DNA of 64,000 nt, taken from Siphonodentalium dalli (lineage: Eukaryota; Mollusca; Scaphopoda; Gadilida; Siphonodentaliidae). Under the pieces are notes generated by a model that searched no databases, was not told the DNA's origin, and saw nothing but the letters and a program-made list of their open reading frames with translations. The stretch covers positions 101,453,319 to 101,517,318 of the forward strand of contig CP136066.1 in the NCBI GenBank assembly GCA_032622095.1, given 5' to 3'. The position numbers and the translations under genes are program-made. Positions 25,101 to 40,100 of this stretch are shown in pieces. Every line of letters starts with the position of its first letter. The first letter of the stretch is position 1.

Positions 25101-28100
25101 TAATTGTGTGAATGTACAGTGTGTGTGATTGTTGTACTTTAACTTTGGAGTTATTTATTTCACTAATGGTCTTAGTGTCAGATAATCAAGCCTTGAAATA
25201 GGGTGTCTGTCATTTGCAGAATGAGGTCCCCAGAGGGTGAATTTAGTGATGCTACCCCGCATAGCGGGCTAGCATCACCAAATTCACTCTCTGGGAACCT
25301 CATTCTGCTTACACCTCAGCAGAATGAGGTTCCCAGAGGGTGATGCTAGCCAGCTATGCGGGGTAGCATCACTAAATTCACCCTCTGGGAACCTCATTCT
25401 GCAAATGACAGACACACTAGTTTGCAGATAATAGTGATACTTAAAGGCCCACTTAATTTTCGAATGCCCACATCACATTATATACAACTTATTCCATATT
25501 ATATATCATTTGGAAGAGGAACCAAAAAATGTATAGGACTGTGGCCTGGGAGTGTCCACCAAGACGTGACAGAGATTCTCATATTTACACCAAGACTTCC
25601 CCTGTTATTTATCGCAGCAATCCCAGCATGCATCATAATTTACAACTAAGAGATAAGAGTTATTCCCCTTCTATTGAGAATAATAAACTAGCAGTACAGA
25701 CCAGATCAAAATTAAGCACAGAACACACGTCGGTACCTTGACATAACATAACATGTTTGCAGTTTATTCAACCGGATAAGTTGATAATACAATGTTTTGG
25801 AACTTCCTCTTTCAAATGGTATACAACATGGAGTATGTTGTATATAATGTGATCTGGTGATTCAAAAATTAAGTCGGCCTTTAAAGTGATTCTTAACACT
25901 CACATTCACCAGACATTAATAGCTCAATAAAATCAGGATTGTTATAGTGAATCCAGTGGACAGGGCTAATAGATGGACTATGAAGAACCAACTTAGAGGG
26001 CCATTCAGCTCTGACATTTCTTAGTTTTGATAGCACCAGAATGTTCCAGCAAAATCATAGCTAACTTACAGATGTAAGTTTCTGTGGCAAACAGATGTCT
26101 GATGACATCATCATGTTAGTTTTAGTAATGTGTGCTCTGGGCCACCTGTTATGATGTCATCAGCATGGAATTTTCCATGATTTGCTCTGTGATTGACAGG
26201 TGTCAGGGAATTGGGTCAAACATGTGCTCCCTGGGCCCACCTGGTGTGATGTCATCATAATGGCATTGTCCATGATTTGCTGTGATTGACAGGTGTCAGG
26301 GAATCAGGTCATGAACACCTGTGCTCTAATTCCCTGAGTGGAGTTCTGAGTTCTTGTTCTGATTTCAGGACAGAGTCAGAATGTCACTGAAATATGCTGA
26401 GATCAAAATAATTTATATTAGACCCATTTTAAATCACAAATAATAAACACCAGTGTTTACAGGCATTATGACACTAATACTTGATGGTGCTAGGGAGTTG
26501 AATGGGGGCTTGTGAGGGGATGTGGGGGATTTTTATACCCCCCCCCCCCCCCCGCAACGAAGATAGGGGGGGTATACTGGAGTCAGCTTGTCCGTCGTCC
26601 GTCATCCGTCCGTGGACACAAATTTGTCCGGAGTTTTTCTCAGTCGTTTTATGATCAATTTCCGTGAAACTTGGCACAGACATCAACCACCATGGGAACC
26701 TGTGCACCTGCGATTATGACGTCTGTCGGACTTTTTTTTTTTTAGTTATCCCCCTTTTTCGACTTAGAAATGTTTCGCAACATGTATACTTTTGTCCGAG
26801 CTTTTATTCCTACATTTTTCAGTCAATTTTTTTTAAATGTGGCACAGATATTTAGTACCATGGGAACTTGTGCACCTGCGATTATGACGTCTGTCCAACA
26901 TTTTTTGGTGGAGTTGTCCCCCTTTTTCGATTTAGAAATTTTTTCGCAACATACATAATTTTGTCCAAGCTTTTATTCATCCATTTTTCGGTCAATAGGT
27001 TTAAGATTAGGGTTATGGTTGTACACCTGCAATGGGAACTGTTATTTTATTATTTTAACTAAATGTTTACTGACATGTGAAACATCTTAGTATTTTAAAA
27101 ACAGGGGGGTATCCGTAGTCCCATTGGGACAGTCACACCTCTAGTTAATATACCCCCACTAGATTGACTTTGTGCATCTATCTGTCTGTCTGTCCATCTG
27201 TCCGTCCATCGGTCCAGGCACATATCGTGGCCATGGGTTAAAATTTGGTTGGGAGGTTTGCCATCATGACTGTTTCCAAAATAGAGACAAATGATATTAA
27301 CCCTTCCATGACGGGAGCTGCGCTGGTGCAGCATTAAATATCCTGTGCCAGTACATATTCTTATATGCGAGTCTCCCATAGGGAGCATCGCATATATAAG
27401 AGAATGCACTGGCTTACAAGGTCAAGGGAAATCTTGTTAGGCCAATGTATTCTCTTATATATGCGAGGCTCCCTATGGGAGACTCGCATATATAAGAGAA
27501 TGCATTGGCACAGGGTTTTCATAAAATATGAGGAAGCTCCAGTCATGGAAGGGTTAATGTTTTCCATTCTTGAGTTCCTTCCTTCTTTGTTTATCTCGAA
27601 ATCTTATCTTTTTGTCAATCCATGCAGATATATCAGCCATCGGTTATTGGACCTGAATGAAATTAGGTATGGGGGTTTCCCACCATTACTGCTGCTTGAT
27701 TGAGGGGCGAAAGATGTTGTTTGTTTTTTTACTTTCTTAATATTCTATAATAAGATGAATAACAGACCATTCCGATGCACACTTTTATAACTGAGTGGGA
27801 GAATCCATTTAGTATAGACAGGGTTCCCGCGGGTCATTGAAAACCCTTGAATACCCTTGAATTTAAAAATCATTGTTCAAGGGCCCTTGAAACCCTTGAA
27901 TTCCAGTACCAGCCCTTGAAAACCCTTGAATGTGAACCTAATATATAAACACAAGATAGAAGATATACACAAGGTTATAACGCAATGCGAACGCACAATG
28001 TCAACTCGCATAGAAACATACGGAACACAGTGACCTAACGACCTTTGACCAACTGACATAGAATGTAAATAGTGGCTATTACGCGCTATGAATTTCACAC

Positions 28101-31100
28101 TGTTTACAGTAGTAACAATCGATCGAGTAATTATGTATTGCTCATTGTGATTGGTCAATGACTATCCCCTCCAGCTATTGACAAATCAAATTGCGCGTAT
28201 TAAACATATCTGAAGTCGGCTGAAAAAACAGCGTCTTACCAATGCTCAAAATAGAAATATGACAGGAGGGAAATGTAAATTCAATAATAAATGGCTCTCA
28301 AATCAAGAGTATTCTGCGTGGCTATGCGCAGTAGCCGACAACAAACACAAGGCAAGGTGCTTATTCTGTCAAACGAATATAGACCTCTCTGTCATGGGGG
28401 AGCATGCCATTAAAAGTCATACTAAAAGTGACAAGCATAAAAAAGCCGTCAGAGAGAGAGGGGGAACTTAATAAGCATTTCCTCTGCCTTGAATTCCACT
28501 GCCAGCTCAGACCAACAACAACAACAACAACAAGAGCAGCGCAATACTAGTACTACCCAACCTGTAACTATTAGCACTGTGTCGTCCCTGGTGACCAGCA
28601 GCGATGTACTTAAGGCTGAACTTTTGTGGTGTGCAAGTGCCAAGTCATTACAGCTACAACATCTGTTCAACTGTATCTAAAGTATTTCATCAAATGTTTC
28701 CTGATAGCCAAATAGCTAGGCAGCTGAGTATAGGGGAAAACAAATTGATGTATTTAACTGTGTTTGGTCTTGGTGCATATTACCAGAATATTACAATATA
28801 AAATCTTCAGACATGAACTATATTGTCCTTATGTTTGATGAGTCCCACAACAGGTCATTAGAAAAGAAACAGCTAGATGTGTATATAAGATACTGGGACA
28901 ACGTCACAAACAGTGTGAAAACGGTATATTTCGACTCGGAATTTCTAGGGCATGGACGCGCCGATGACTTACTGCCTGTCTTGTTGTCAAAAATCAAAAA
29001 GGTGGATGCCTTCCATAAAATGATTCAACTATCAAAATCTTAGGACATTGCTGAGCTGAAGACATACTACTAATTCTCATATTGATTATTGACACATGAC
29101 TGTCCTTGAAAACCCTTGAAATTTGAGTATATGCCTCCTTGAAAACCCTTGAATTTTGGCCCCCTACACTCCTTGAAAACCCTTGAATTTCATATGAAAA
29201 TAGGTGCAGGAACCCTGATAGAAAGAGTTAATTAAGTGAAATATGACTGTAGAGCTATTAGAGCATGCCATGAATATCTACTCTGGCTAACGCCCGTAGA
29301 GATCATATTCCACCAGAACAATATATTTCTTAGTTATTATCTGTTCCTTAATAATGTACTTCACTGTAGGTTAAAGTCCGAACTCAAAATTGCATGCTTT
29401 TCTGTGCTTTTTGTGAGCCGATATCGCAATAAATTGAATTGAATTATTTACCCAGGAGAAATTCAATAACTGTAAGCGACTCGATGCAAAATCGCACATA
29501 AAGTCATTTTAATCATGAAATTTTTAGTTGTGACCTTCACCTACAGTGAATTAGATTATTAAGGAACAGATAATAACTAAGAAATATATTCCCCGCGTTA
29601 TATTTTCGACTTTATAAGGTTCCCTGTCAAACTTGAAAAAATTTCGAAGGTTTTGTACTGGTGGATTATCACCTCTACGGGCGTTAGCCAGAGAAGAGAT
29701 TCATGGCATGATCTATAGAGCTATATGCTGCTAAAATCTCATGGAAAAGTGGTATGTTAAAATTTATCCATTATTATTGTGCAACTTTCTCTTTCATCCA
29801 GTGATGAAGACATGCAGAGTGTCGCTAGTTTAATGAGCATCGGTCGCATGGACATAGCTGATCTTGATGACCTTGATGATGACGATGAAGAGGACGATGG
29901 TGAGACCGCTGAAAAAATATCAGAATTGACCTCCCAATTCCACCTATTCAAAAATGGAGTGGGTGACTGGAACGGTAATCCGTTTGATGATGATATGGAT
30001 GACGACAATGATTGGCATGAACCTGTGCATGGTATTTGCATGTTTGTTTTTCCTTTGCCTTGATTATGCCATAATAAAAATATGGTTTGCTTGCAGTCAC
30101 CCGACCTACTGGTCTCAAAAAATATTTATTTATTAAAACATATTTGTGGAGAAGATATCGGTGATGAATGTCATTTTTTAATTATCTGCAATGAACTAAA
30201 ACAAATCCGCCAGAGATACTTCCCCAAATATATTACTGGGAAAATCCCACCAGAGAAATAATTCACTGTCTGCTAACTCTTCAAAACATGACCGTTCTAA
30301 AAATGTATATTCATCAAATTAGCGTTCCAGAAATCGCCGAAATAGTTGTTAAATGGTGCTATTTTTAAAAGTTTTTTTATGAATATAATATTTATATACT
30401 GTATATGAATGTGTATAACACCTATATATACACAAATTTGTGTGTATGATTGAATGCATACATAGTGTAAATATGTTTGTGCTTGTTTCGCTATATTTAA
30501 TGACTTGGCAATAAACTTTCATTCATTTATTCTAAAGGCACTTACCCAAATTTTGGGAGACTCGCATATATAAGAGAATACACTGGCACTGGGTCTTTAA
30601 TGCTGCACCAGTGCAGCTCCCATCATGAAAGAGATAAAACTTCAAAATTTATCAATCACCCTCAGGCGACACCCTGATAACAGTTCACATCAACATTCCA
30701 AACCAATAGGCTTGTTGTTTCTGCATATACAGACTTCCAAAAAAAAAAATTCCATGACTACCTATTGCTATCCACATTGGAAAATATGGGTAGGGTGACT
30801 CCAAACAAAGATATTTTTAATAGTGGCCAAAGAGTGAGTTTACAAGATCCAACTCTACCATATTCATATTTTGTTATTTTCAGTTGTTCTGGTCACATAT
30901 GACTTATGAAAACACTGATTCATGGGATAATAATATTGACTTAATTAGCATTGAGAAATTGGGCATTAATTTGGTTTCTACATTGCAAAATTTGATTTTA
31001 TAATATATTATTGTATAATATTTTATATATATTGTCCATTAAAACAACAAGCCACAATGTGTAATTTGTATAAATTTAAACTAATGGGGGGAATCGGATC

Positions 31101-34100
31101 GAATAAATTCACTCTTATTTGCTCCTCACATGATCAGTTTCTTAGAAGTGTTCATCGTAATTTATATATTAAAGAGCATCAATTTTTTTTTATGTTGCCA
31201 TCTTTATCCACAGCATGAAGTAATAGCATTGCCAGTCAGTAGCATGTTATGGGCCTTTATGTTATTTTTTCAAACCAATAATCAATTAGCTAACAAGTTA
31301 CTGACGGTTTACGTTGCACATCCATGTTAAAATTGATCATGAGAGGCAGCATTATTGTAATGTGTTATGAGGCATTTTTACGTGAATAATTGATATATTT
31401 GTGTATTTCTTGAACTATAAGAGGATGATTTCAGAATAAGGTGAATTTTCATCAATCATATGTGATGTAATCTTGATTACCAGAACAAATGAAAAAAAAA
31501 TGAAACGATGCTCACATCAGTTGGAGCAAATATAGAAAAATAACTTATTGCCGTATTGTGATGCAGTATGTGTCTGGTGTGACTAAATTATAAGATGGAT
31601 TTTAGGCCAGTAATTGGAGTTTCACTCAGATCTTTTTGAAAGTTAGTTGTTTCTGAAAACTATATGTTATGTTCTGTGAGAGCAATGTGGCAGAAATAAC
31701 TAAAAACTTACTGAACTCTCTCGTCATCAACTCTAGACATAATATCTCATTGTTAGCCCTGACACCGGATAAGTTAATTTTCACAAGTAGAATTAAAAAA
31801 TCTTACATTTGTATATATGGTCTTATGAATTAGGCGTGCCTCATTCTAATGTATCTATCCTGTGGTTCAAGCACAAAAATTGCTTTAATTATGAGTAAAA
31901 TGCCGTATTGTTTGTTTTATATTTGTCTCTACCGTTATTATTCCTCAGCATGTTCATAGCTCAATCACTTTCTTACCCTGTTTCTTATCTTCAACCATAG
32001 ACAGATTTAATACGCTATCAATGCACATATAGGATATGGCAGACATAAAGAAAACAAAAAACAAGTTTGTAAGATAATACTTATAAGATCAATATATAAT
32101 ACAAGCTGATATGCCCGACTTTGTCTGGGCTATTTAGGGATTTCTTTCTGATCGCCTCTGTTTGCGCAGAATATACAGAAACATGCCTATATGAGCGTAT
32201 ATGAGCTAGGTCAAGGTCAAGGACATGGTCGCACTTGAAATTGGATCCGCCATATTGTTCCTGGGATCAAAGTAAGCCTACATACCAAACTCGAGTTGGA
32301 TCGGTCGAGCAGTTTTCGAGCCTATAACACACATACATACATGCACACATACATATAGACAGAAGTTCCAAAATATAAAATAGATGATCATACGAAGAAA
32401 TTGCTATATACATAATGACTAGCTTTAAATTTAAGTTTTCCGCTTCTGTAGTAAACTGACTTATGACACAGTTGGTTGTTTTTAATTTTGACCGAATAAT
32501 AAACCCAATTGTTTTATCGTCATTCACTCTGTAGAACCCAGGCAACGCTTGTTCAATTTTATTTGTTAGTAAAGACCTCTGGGCATTGTAACGTGAACAT
32601 TGTAATATAATATGCATTTCATCTTCCACTTTGTTTTGGTTGTGTTGTTTACATAACCGATCCGCCGTTGGAATAGGATCGAGTTTCTCTCTCCTAGTGA
32701 CTCCTACTAGTACCCTTTTCAATCTCTGCAGGCTTGTGGGACCCAGTGACCAGCTTAAGAGTCATTCATCTTGGTAAATTATATATATAGGTTGATACAC
32801 TGCTGAATTCGGTCTTAAACTGCCCCATGAAATTCAACTTACTATTGTTGCAGAAGCGCCTTTGTAATCGAGATGTCTCTGAAATGATCTGGTAATTGAG
32901 ATTGAAACACTATAAACAGTAATGCCCTAAATAATGGCAGCAATCTTAGATCTTGGATCTGAAATCATTACTGTCTGCGAAAGAATAATTCAAAAAAATT
33001 TATTGTATTTTAGCTTCTACCAATTCTCGTAATTCTGCGAGAGCTTTCCGATGAATGGCAACAAGCCATATTTCCGACTAAATCCTGAAAAGTTACCCAT
33101 AATTCTGCTGTGGTTAAAGAGTCGATTACTTAGGGCATTACTGTATTGCATTTACTTAACAAAAAACTTCATGCATTGATTTCTCTTCATTTTAGTCATA
33201 AAAATTACGTAGTACCGTAAACATTTCAGAGCGACAACAGCTCTGGATTTTCTTCCCATTATCTACAGTTGTAAATTACCTCTTATCAAATCCATACATA
33301 ATTTTGGGGTTCGAACAATCCATGTCCGTTTAAAATATATTTTCTGATAGATTGTTGTGAAATAATGGGAATAGGGAAGGACAACAGCTATAATATTGAC
33401 ATTCATGAGAAATAAGCAAAAATATATGTTTTGATTTGTTTGGATCTGCCTTGCTTGATTTTACTCTGCATGTTGAAAGTTTTTACTGATTGTTATAAAT
33501 TTGAAGCCTTTTTGGCTCTTTCCTAATTATTGACTTGTATTATTGGCTTGAATTGTAGAAATTCTAAATTGGTTAATTTATTCAGTTTTAGCTTGAAGGC
33601 GAATTTTCCAGCTCATGCATACTCACCAAGCTTTCCAATAATTTATATGTATCTTCTTGAGAATACCTCTCATGTACTCCGGTTGAGTTAAAATTCCTAA
33701 CTGCCATGTCCCTAAGTAATTGATCTTTGGAAATGTGGAAGAGAGCAAGCCTGAATTTATTATTTCTGACATTTGCAGGATTAGGTCCCCAGAGGGTGAA
33801 CTAAGTGATGCTATCCCGCACGGCGGGTCAGCGTCACCAAATTCACACTCTGGGGTTCATTTTTCTGCTTAGACCCCAACTTCTGGGAAGTATCTATTGT
33901 CTCAAATTAACATTGTTTTTAGTTACATTTTCCCTTCTCTTCCATTTCTATATCCCCTAATTTGCAGAATATAAAAGCATGATCGAGGTGACTAATGGGT
34001 TAAGATCACCAACTTCAAACTGGAAACTTCAATCTGATCCTAGTTCTTCCATATAGCAGTTGAGGCCTAAACAGATTATTAAGGTCCCAGAGGTTGAATT

Positions 34101-37100
34101 TGGTGATGCTAGCCCACTGCAGGATAGCGCACTAAATTCGCCTTCTGGTGACCTCATTCTGCAAACGTCAGACACACTAAATTCAGGTTATGTTCTATTG
34201 CAATTCAAGTTGAATATTTACAAGTTGCTAAAACTATCATTCTGATTGGTCGAGAGTTGATCACTTCAGTTTTCGATTCACCGGCTTCGTCCTCAAAAGC
34301 ATGCACAAATTTTAAATAGAGCATGCTGCTATTGACAAATACGTCACCACGCAGCCAGAGTTGAGTAAACGGCTTCAACCGGAAAGTTGATACTCTAGGT
34401 ACGATTAACAGGTTTTTCGGCAAAACCAAGTATAAACTCCATGGAAATTACCCAGCGATTGGATCATCGGAATAAAGATGTCTCACTTCATAGCATATAA
34501 CGGCGATAAAAAAAATGCTTTCGTGTGGTTTGAATTACAATGGAGATAAACGTGCACTATTTTGTTTATTATTCAGGGATTGGACATTTATCAGTACCGG
34601 TATGTTAACTCATTGTGTCTATCATGTGTAATGACAGCTTAAACTCAGATATGGTCATTGATAAATGTTTTACATTTTGTTGCTTGATATTCAGTCTAAA
34701 TATTTCAGTGTTTATGGCTTTTCAATATTTTTTTATTATAATTAATGGCAATATATTTGTTTATGGTTCTAAAAATTTATAAAAGAAGATAATATGGTTT
34801 TAAATGTTGGCTTTTAAAAGAATAATTTAAAATTCAAACAGACAAACTTGTTATATCTTCTCATATTCAACTTTATATTTCAGAATTATCATTGGATACA
34901 ATACTAATGAATTGGGATTATCACATGTTTTCATACTGTCTCACACAATACATTGTCTCTGAACATAAATATGTAACGAATAAGGTCATTTTGTATTTCA
35001 AGTTATCTCAAAACCAATTACTTTTCAATCTCAGAAGAGGACACCAGAGATATAATTATTTTATTAATAACTTTCAGTGCAATTTTTAAGTTTAAAACAG
35101 ATTTTTTACAATCTATAACTCTAGTTCACTGTTAACCCTTTAATGACCGGAGCTGTGATGGTGCAGTATATGCTAATACATTGGAATTCTCGCGTGTTGA
35201 TATTTATTATTTGAATGGCGGTATTTCCATTATTTTATATTCACCTAGAAAATGCCTTGAGAGCCTTTAAGTATCTCCACAAAGCAGGTCATTACAATTT
35301 AACATTTGTTGATCTAATGCATATATTTTGCTGCTTTGTCCAGGTCCATTATTCAAGGAAAACAAGCCAAATTTGACACTAAATCCATTTGATGAAGATG
35401 AGAAAAATCCATTCAGGGATGGAGATGACTCACGTGATACAACCCCTGTGAATGAAGAGCCGAAAGTTCCGAATAGAAATAGCGGCACAAATCCGTTTGG
35501 TGAATCAGATGACATGACTGAATCATTGGACCTTGCTCATAAAAGCAATCAGTCAACTCCGAAAAAATCTGCATTGAAAAATGCTAAGAAGAAATCCGCA
35601 ACTTTGCCACCAGGAATTCTCAAAAATAGTCCAAAGAAAGAACCCCCTGAGAAGTCAAAGGGTGGGAGAATGTCTCTGAATGTTTTTAGCAGGAAATCTC
35701 GGACTCCTTCACCCCCTACCAAGAGGCCGATCTATACAGGGACACCGCCGGCCACACCTCTTCCTGTCCGTGCGATAACGCCACCTCCTCCTCCTTCAGA
35801 TGAGAGACCATCATCAATGTCGCCAGAGAAAAGGTAAGAAATCTGATGAATCAAGCTTGAAATGGTGTGTCTGACATTTGCAGAATGAGGTCCCCTAGAG
35901 GGTGAATTTAGTGATGCTACCTGGACAGTGTGCTATCATCACAAAATCCCCCCTTTGGGGACCTCATTCTGCTTAGGCCTCATCATCTGGGAAGTGTCTG
36001 TAGTCTCAAATTGACATTGTTTTTGGTTAATTTTCTTCATCTCTGCACTGTCAGCATATGACGTAATCTGAAGGTCCAATAAGCGTATAATTTGACTTGA
36101 ATGTGACCTCATGGATAACCACCAGAATATTTTAGAACAGACCCGATTATCAGATCTCATAATTTATTATTTCAAAAAAATAATTAAATATAGTAATTCC
36201 CAATAACTTGCAAATTTAGGATAAGAAAAACACCAGTTCCATCAATGATACTAAATAGTATGCAAGCCTTGAAATAGTGAGCCTGTCATTTGCAGAATGA
36301 GGTCCCCAGAGGGTGAATTTAGTGATGCTAGCCCGCTATGTGGGGTAGCATCACCAAATTCACCCTCTGGGAACCTCATTCTGTTGAGGTGTAAGCAGAA
36401 TGAGGTCCCCAGAGGGTGAATTCGGTGATGCTAGCCTGCTATACGGGGTAGCCTCACTAAATTCTCCCTCTGGGGACCTCATTCTGCAAATGACAGACAC
36501 ACTATTTCAAGGCTTGATAGTATTGTATGATCTGAGATATAATTAATGAGGAAATTTCTATAATCGCTGCCGTAGTATTATTATAGAACTATAAAGTTCA
36601 TAAAATAATTGACTATGCCTCTCATTGTGAAATATACTCCTATGCTGCTGGAACACCATCTTCAATAAACTAGAATATTATTGCATTTCATATACTCTTT
36701 TATTCAGCATATTGTCCACCCCAGAGAAAAGGATATCACAGGAGAGTAATACATCTGAGGTGAGGGTCTTAACTATTAATATACATTTTGCTGTGCATCG
36801 CTTAAAGTTATGTGAAACACTCTAGATATAGAATGGAGAATAATATTGCTCAAAGAGGTTATTTTTACAAATATTGTATTCGAGTTGACAACACACACTC
36901 TTATTCTTATATATTAATTAAATGCAATGACCCTCGATGGCGAAATCCTTTTAATAATTTATCACAGTCCAGAATCAAGCCTGGGCACCCGTTCGGGGCG
37001 AGGCGTTGAAAGTTTTCTAAGTCCAGAAACGAAAAGTGTTTGCCGCTCGCTGCCTTTTTGCCCTGCTGCGCAGCGAGCGGTTTTAAGAGGTAAATATTTA

Positions 37101-40100
37101 CAATTGAGCGTAGTTCAGATGATGTTTTCTATGGAATGATACGGTCGATTTGTTTGAGATTTTCGGCGATGTTAGTATAATGCTCTATTCCCCCAGTTGG
37201 ATTAGTGCCTGAATACTAACTTGTCAGTTTCACGCACCCGAACAAGTCCATAATATGTCTTTAAGCTTGCCGCACATCATGCAACAATTGTTGCATCATG
37301 TGCAGAGCCATGTTTTTTGTTGCGGGCAGCAAAATAATTTTTTGAGAGTCACCACATCTGACACAACAGGCAACAGTTAACAAAATGCCGACATTGACAA
37401 AACATGCCACCGCAAACAACCCAACAATGTTGCACAACTTTGTTGCATCATGTGTGGTCGGCTTTACAATTATTATTTTTCCCAGGGATAATCAATCTTC
37501 CTGAGCTGGGACCTTCGCCTGCGGTGAAATGCATTATTAACCATTTCATGATGGGAGCTGAGCTGGTGCAGCATTAAAGATCATGTGCCAGTGCATTCTC
37601 TTTTGTATGCGAGTCTCCCTTTAATATATAAGAGAATGCAATGGCTTACAAGGTCAAGGTAAATATTGTTAGGCCAATGTATTCTCTTATATATGTGAGG
37701 CTTCCCGTGGGAGACTCGCATATATAAGAGAATGCATTGGCACAGGGTTTTCGGTAAATTTCAGGTAGCTCCAGTCATGGAAGGGTTAAAGAACATTTAC
37801 TCTGAAATATATTATCTGCGTTATTTTTTCAATGTTATAAACTTCCCCATCAGAACATCAAAAAGTACTCAGGTTTTGAACTGGTGTAATCAAGCCTTGA
37901 AATAGTGTGTCTGTGATTTGCAGACAATTTGCATAGCAGGGTAGCATCACCAAATTCACCCTCTGGGGACCTCATTCTGCAAATGCTAGTGGGCTAGCAT
38001 CACTAAATTCACCCTCTGGGGACCTCATTCCGCAAATGACAGACACTATTTCAAGGCTTGATGTAATACGATCTCTACTGGTGTAGCCAGAGTAGAGATT
38101 CATGAATCAATATTTTTGAATATTTATTCTTTGACTTGAGCAGCAGATTTGTCACACTTTCAGAACAACTCCCCTGCAATGTCACCATCAATAGCCTCAA
38201 ACTCTACCCAGGAGCTGATTGGCTGGTGTAAGAATGTTACCAAGGGATACAGAGGTGTTAAAATCACCAACTTTACGACATCATGGAGGAATGGAATGGC
38301 CTTCTGTGCCATCGTCCACAAGTTTCGTCCAGATCTCATGTGAGTAACAATTGTTATATATTTAAGGAAGAATAGAAACATTTCTGTTCATAAATATAAA
38401 ACTTTACTCAGTCCTTAAAGGCACATGTGGCCTTCGCGGTGAGCATATTGCTGTTAAAAAGTCACATCCATGAAAACCGTCATAAACAGAAAGTATATTA
38501 AAATATAGACATATGTTGTTCTTATGCCAATCATAAATATCGCGTAAAAAGTATGTTATGTTCAAGTCTGTATGCTTTGTCATGTAAACAAAGGCCAAAA
38601 AATGTAACAGAATACATATGAGAAAGTACAGTTCGAGCCAAAAAATGGTACAATACTGCTATCAAGTTCAGAGAAACGAATCAAAGATTCATGCAAATGC
38701 TCTCTTGAATTCTGCTATGGGATTCACAATCGGTACAACATTTATGAGTTGCTGTGGATGTGAAATAGACCGGATTAGAATTGTGTCAAATTAATCGGCT
38801 TTCAGCTTCCTTTTTATACACGTGTCCCATCTACAAATTATATTTTCAACATACAATTATCATTTGTGCCAGCCAAAACTATTTTTTTAAGTGGGTTGTG
38901 TTTGCTTTATTCAGTTCACTGAAGGACTGGGAACGATCTGTAAAATTATTCTATGCTGTGAATATTCATACGGTCATATTATAGTTTGGAATTTATCTCA
39001 AACTACATGCTCCAGTGCATTTTATGTTGACAACTTTACGCAGCGAATGAGAATAATTTCCTTTTTCACCTATTATCGGATTCGTAATTTTTTTTCTTCT
39101 TATCTCATGTCATGGGTGTTGAGGTAGACCACCTTATACACACATATCAGTAAGCCCCTCCCACAGCCATCCAGATCTAATGTAGAACTAAATCCCCCAA
39201 ACTAATCCATTGATTGTAGTGATGCGGACCGGACCGCTTTGGACCGGTCCGGTCCGCGGTCCAGGGGTGGACCGCGGTCCGGTCTGGACCGGGTGTCACT
39301 GGACCGGACCGCTTTTTGCCACCAGTCTGGTACTCTCCGGTCCACTATTTTACTTCAGTTATAATAAACTATCGCGAATATTATTGCATATTTGCCGTCA
39401 TATCAATTAGCAACATTGTATTGACGCATTGAAGTGGTTAATATCTATTAAACATTTGATGTCAGGAAAACAATATATAGATGTACATTGTACATGTCAC
39501 TTTCCTTATAATGAAAGTGCCAGTGTGGGCGGCCGCCTGATTTGATGTCCAACACTATGTAGCACCCTACCAATGCGACATACATGCAACTGAATGAGTA
39601 TGGAACTATTTGCCATAAACAGTGTAACATGGCATCAACTAATCAATTTGGATGGATATCGAATTGAGTATTCTATTGTTTTTCACAGTTATAATTATCA
39701 AAGAAACATGCAAACCACATTACATAGTACATACACAAGACAGTCACATTAATCAATAGTATTATAGTAGTTGTACTTAGCCTATAGGTATATAACTGTA
39801 ATTGTCAGGACTATACAATCAGCCATCACAATCTCCAAGACTCCAATATTAATGTAGTAGTCATATTAGTACACATTTGTATAATTGTCATCAGTATAGC
39901 TATTTCGTTTAAATTCAATTTAATGAAAATATGTATGATACGAATCATGCATACGATCAGTTGAGTGCCATGTTAGATTGGTTATAACACATTCTGGCCC
40001 TAGCTATAGCTATATATCTGCCCAATACATTTAATTAGTGCATGTTCGCATTACTAGAAATACTATTATCGTGCATCGTTCCCAGTATATCCCACCAGAG

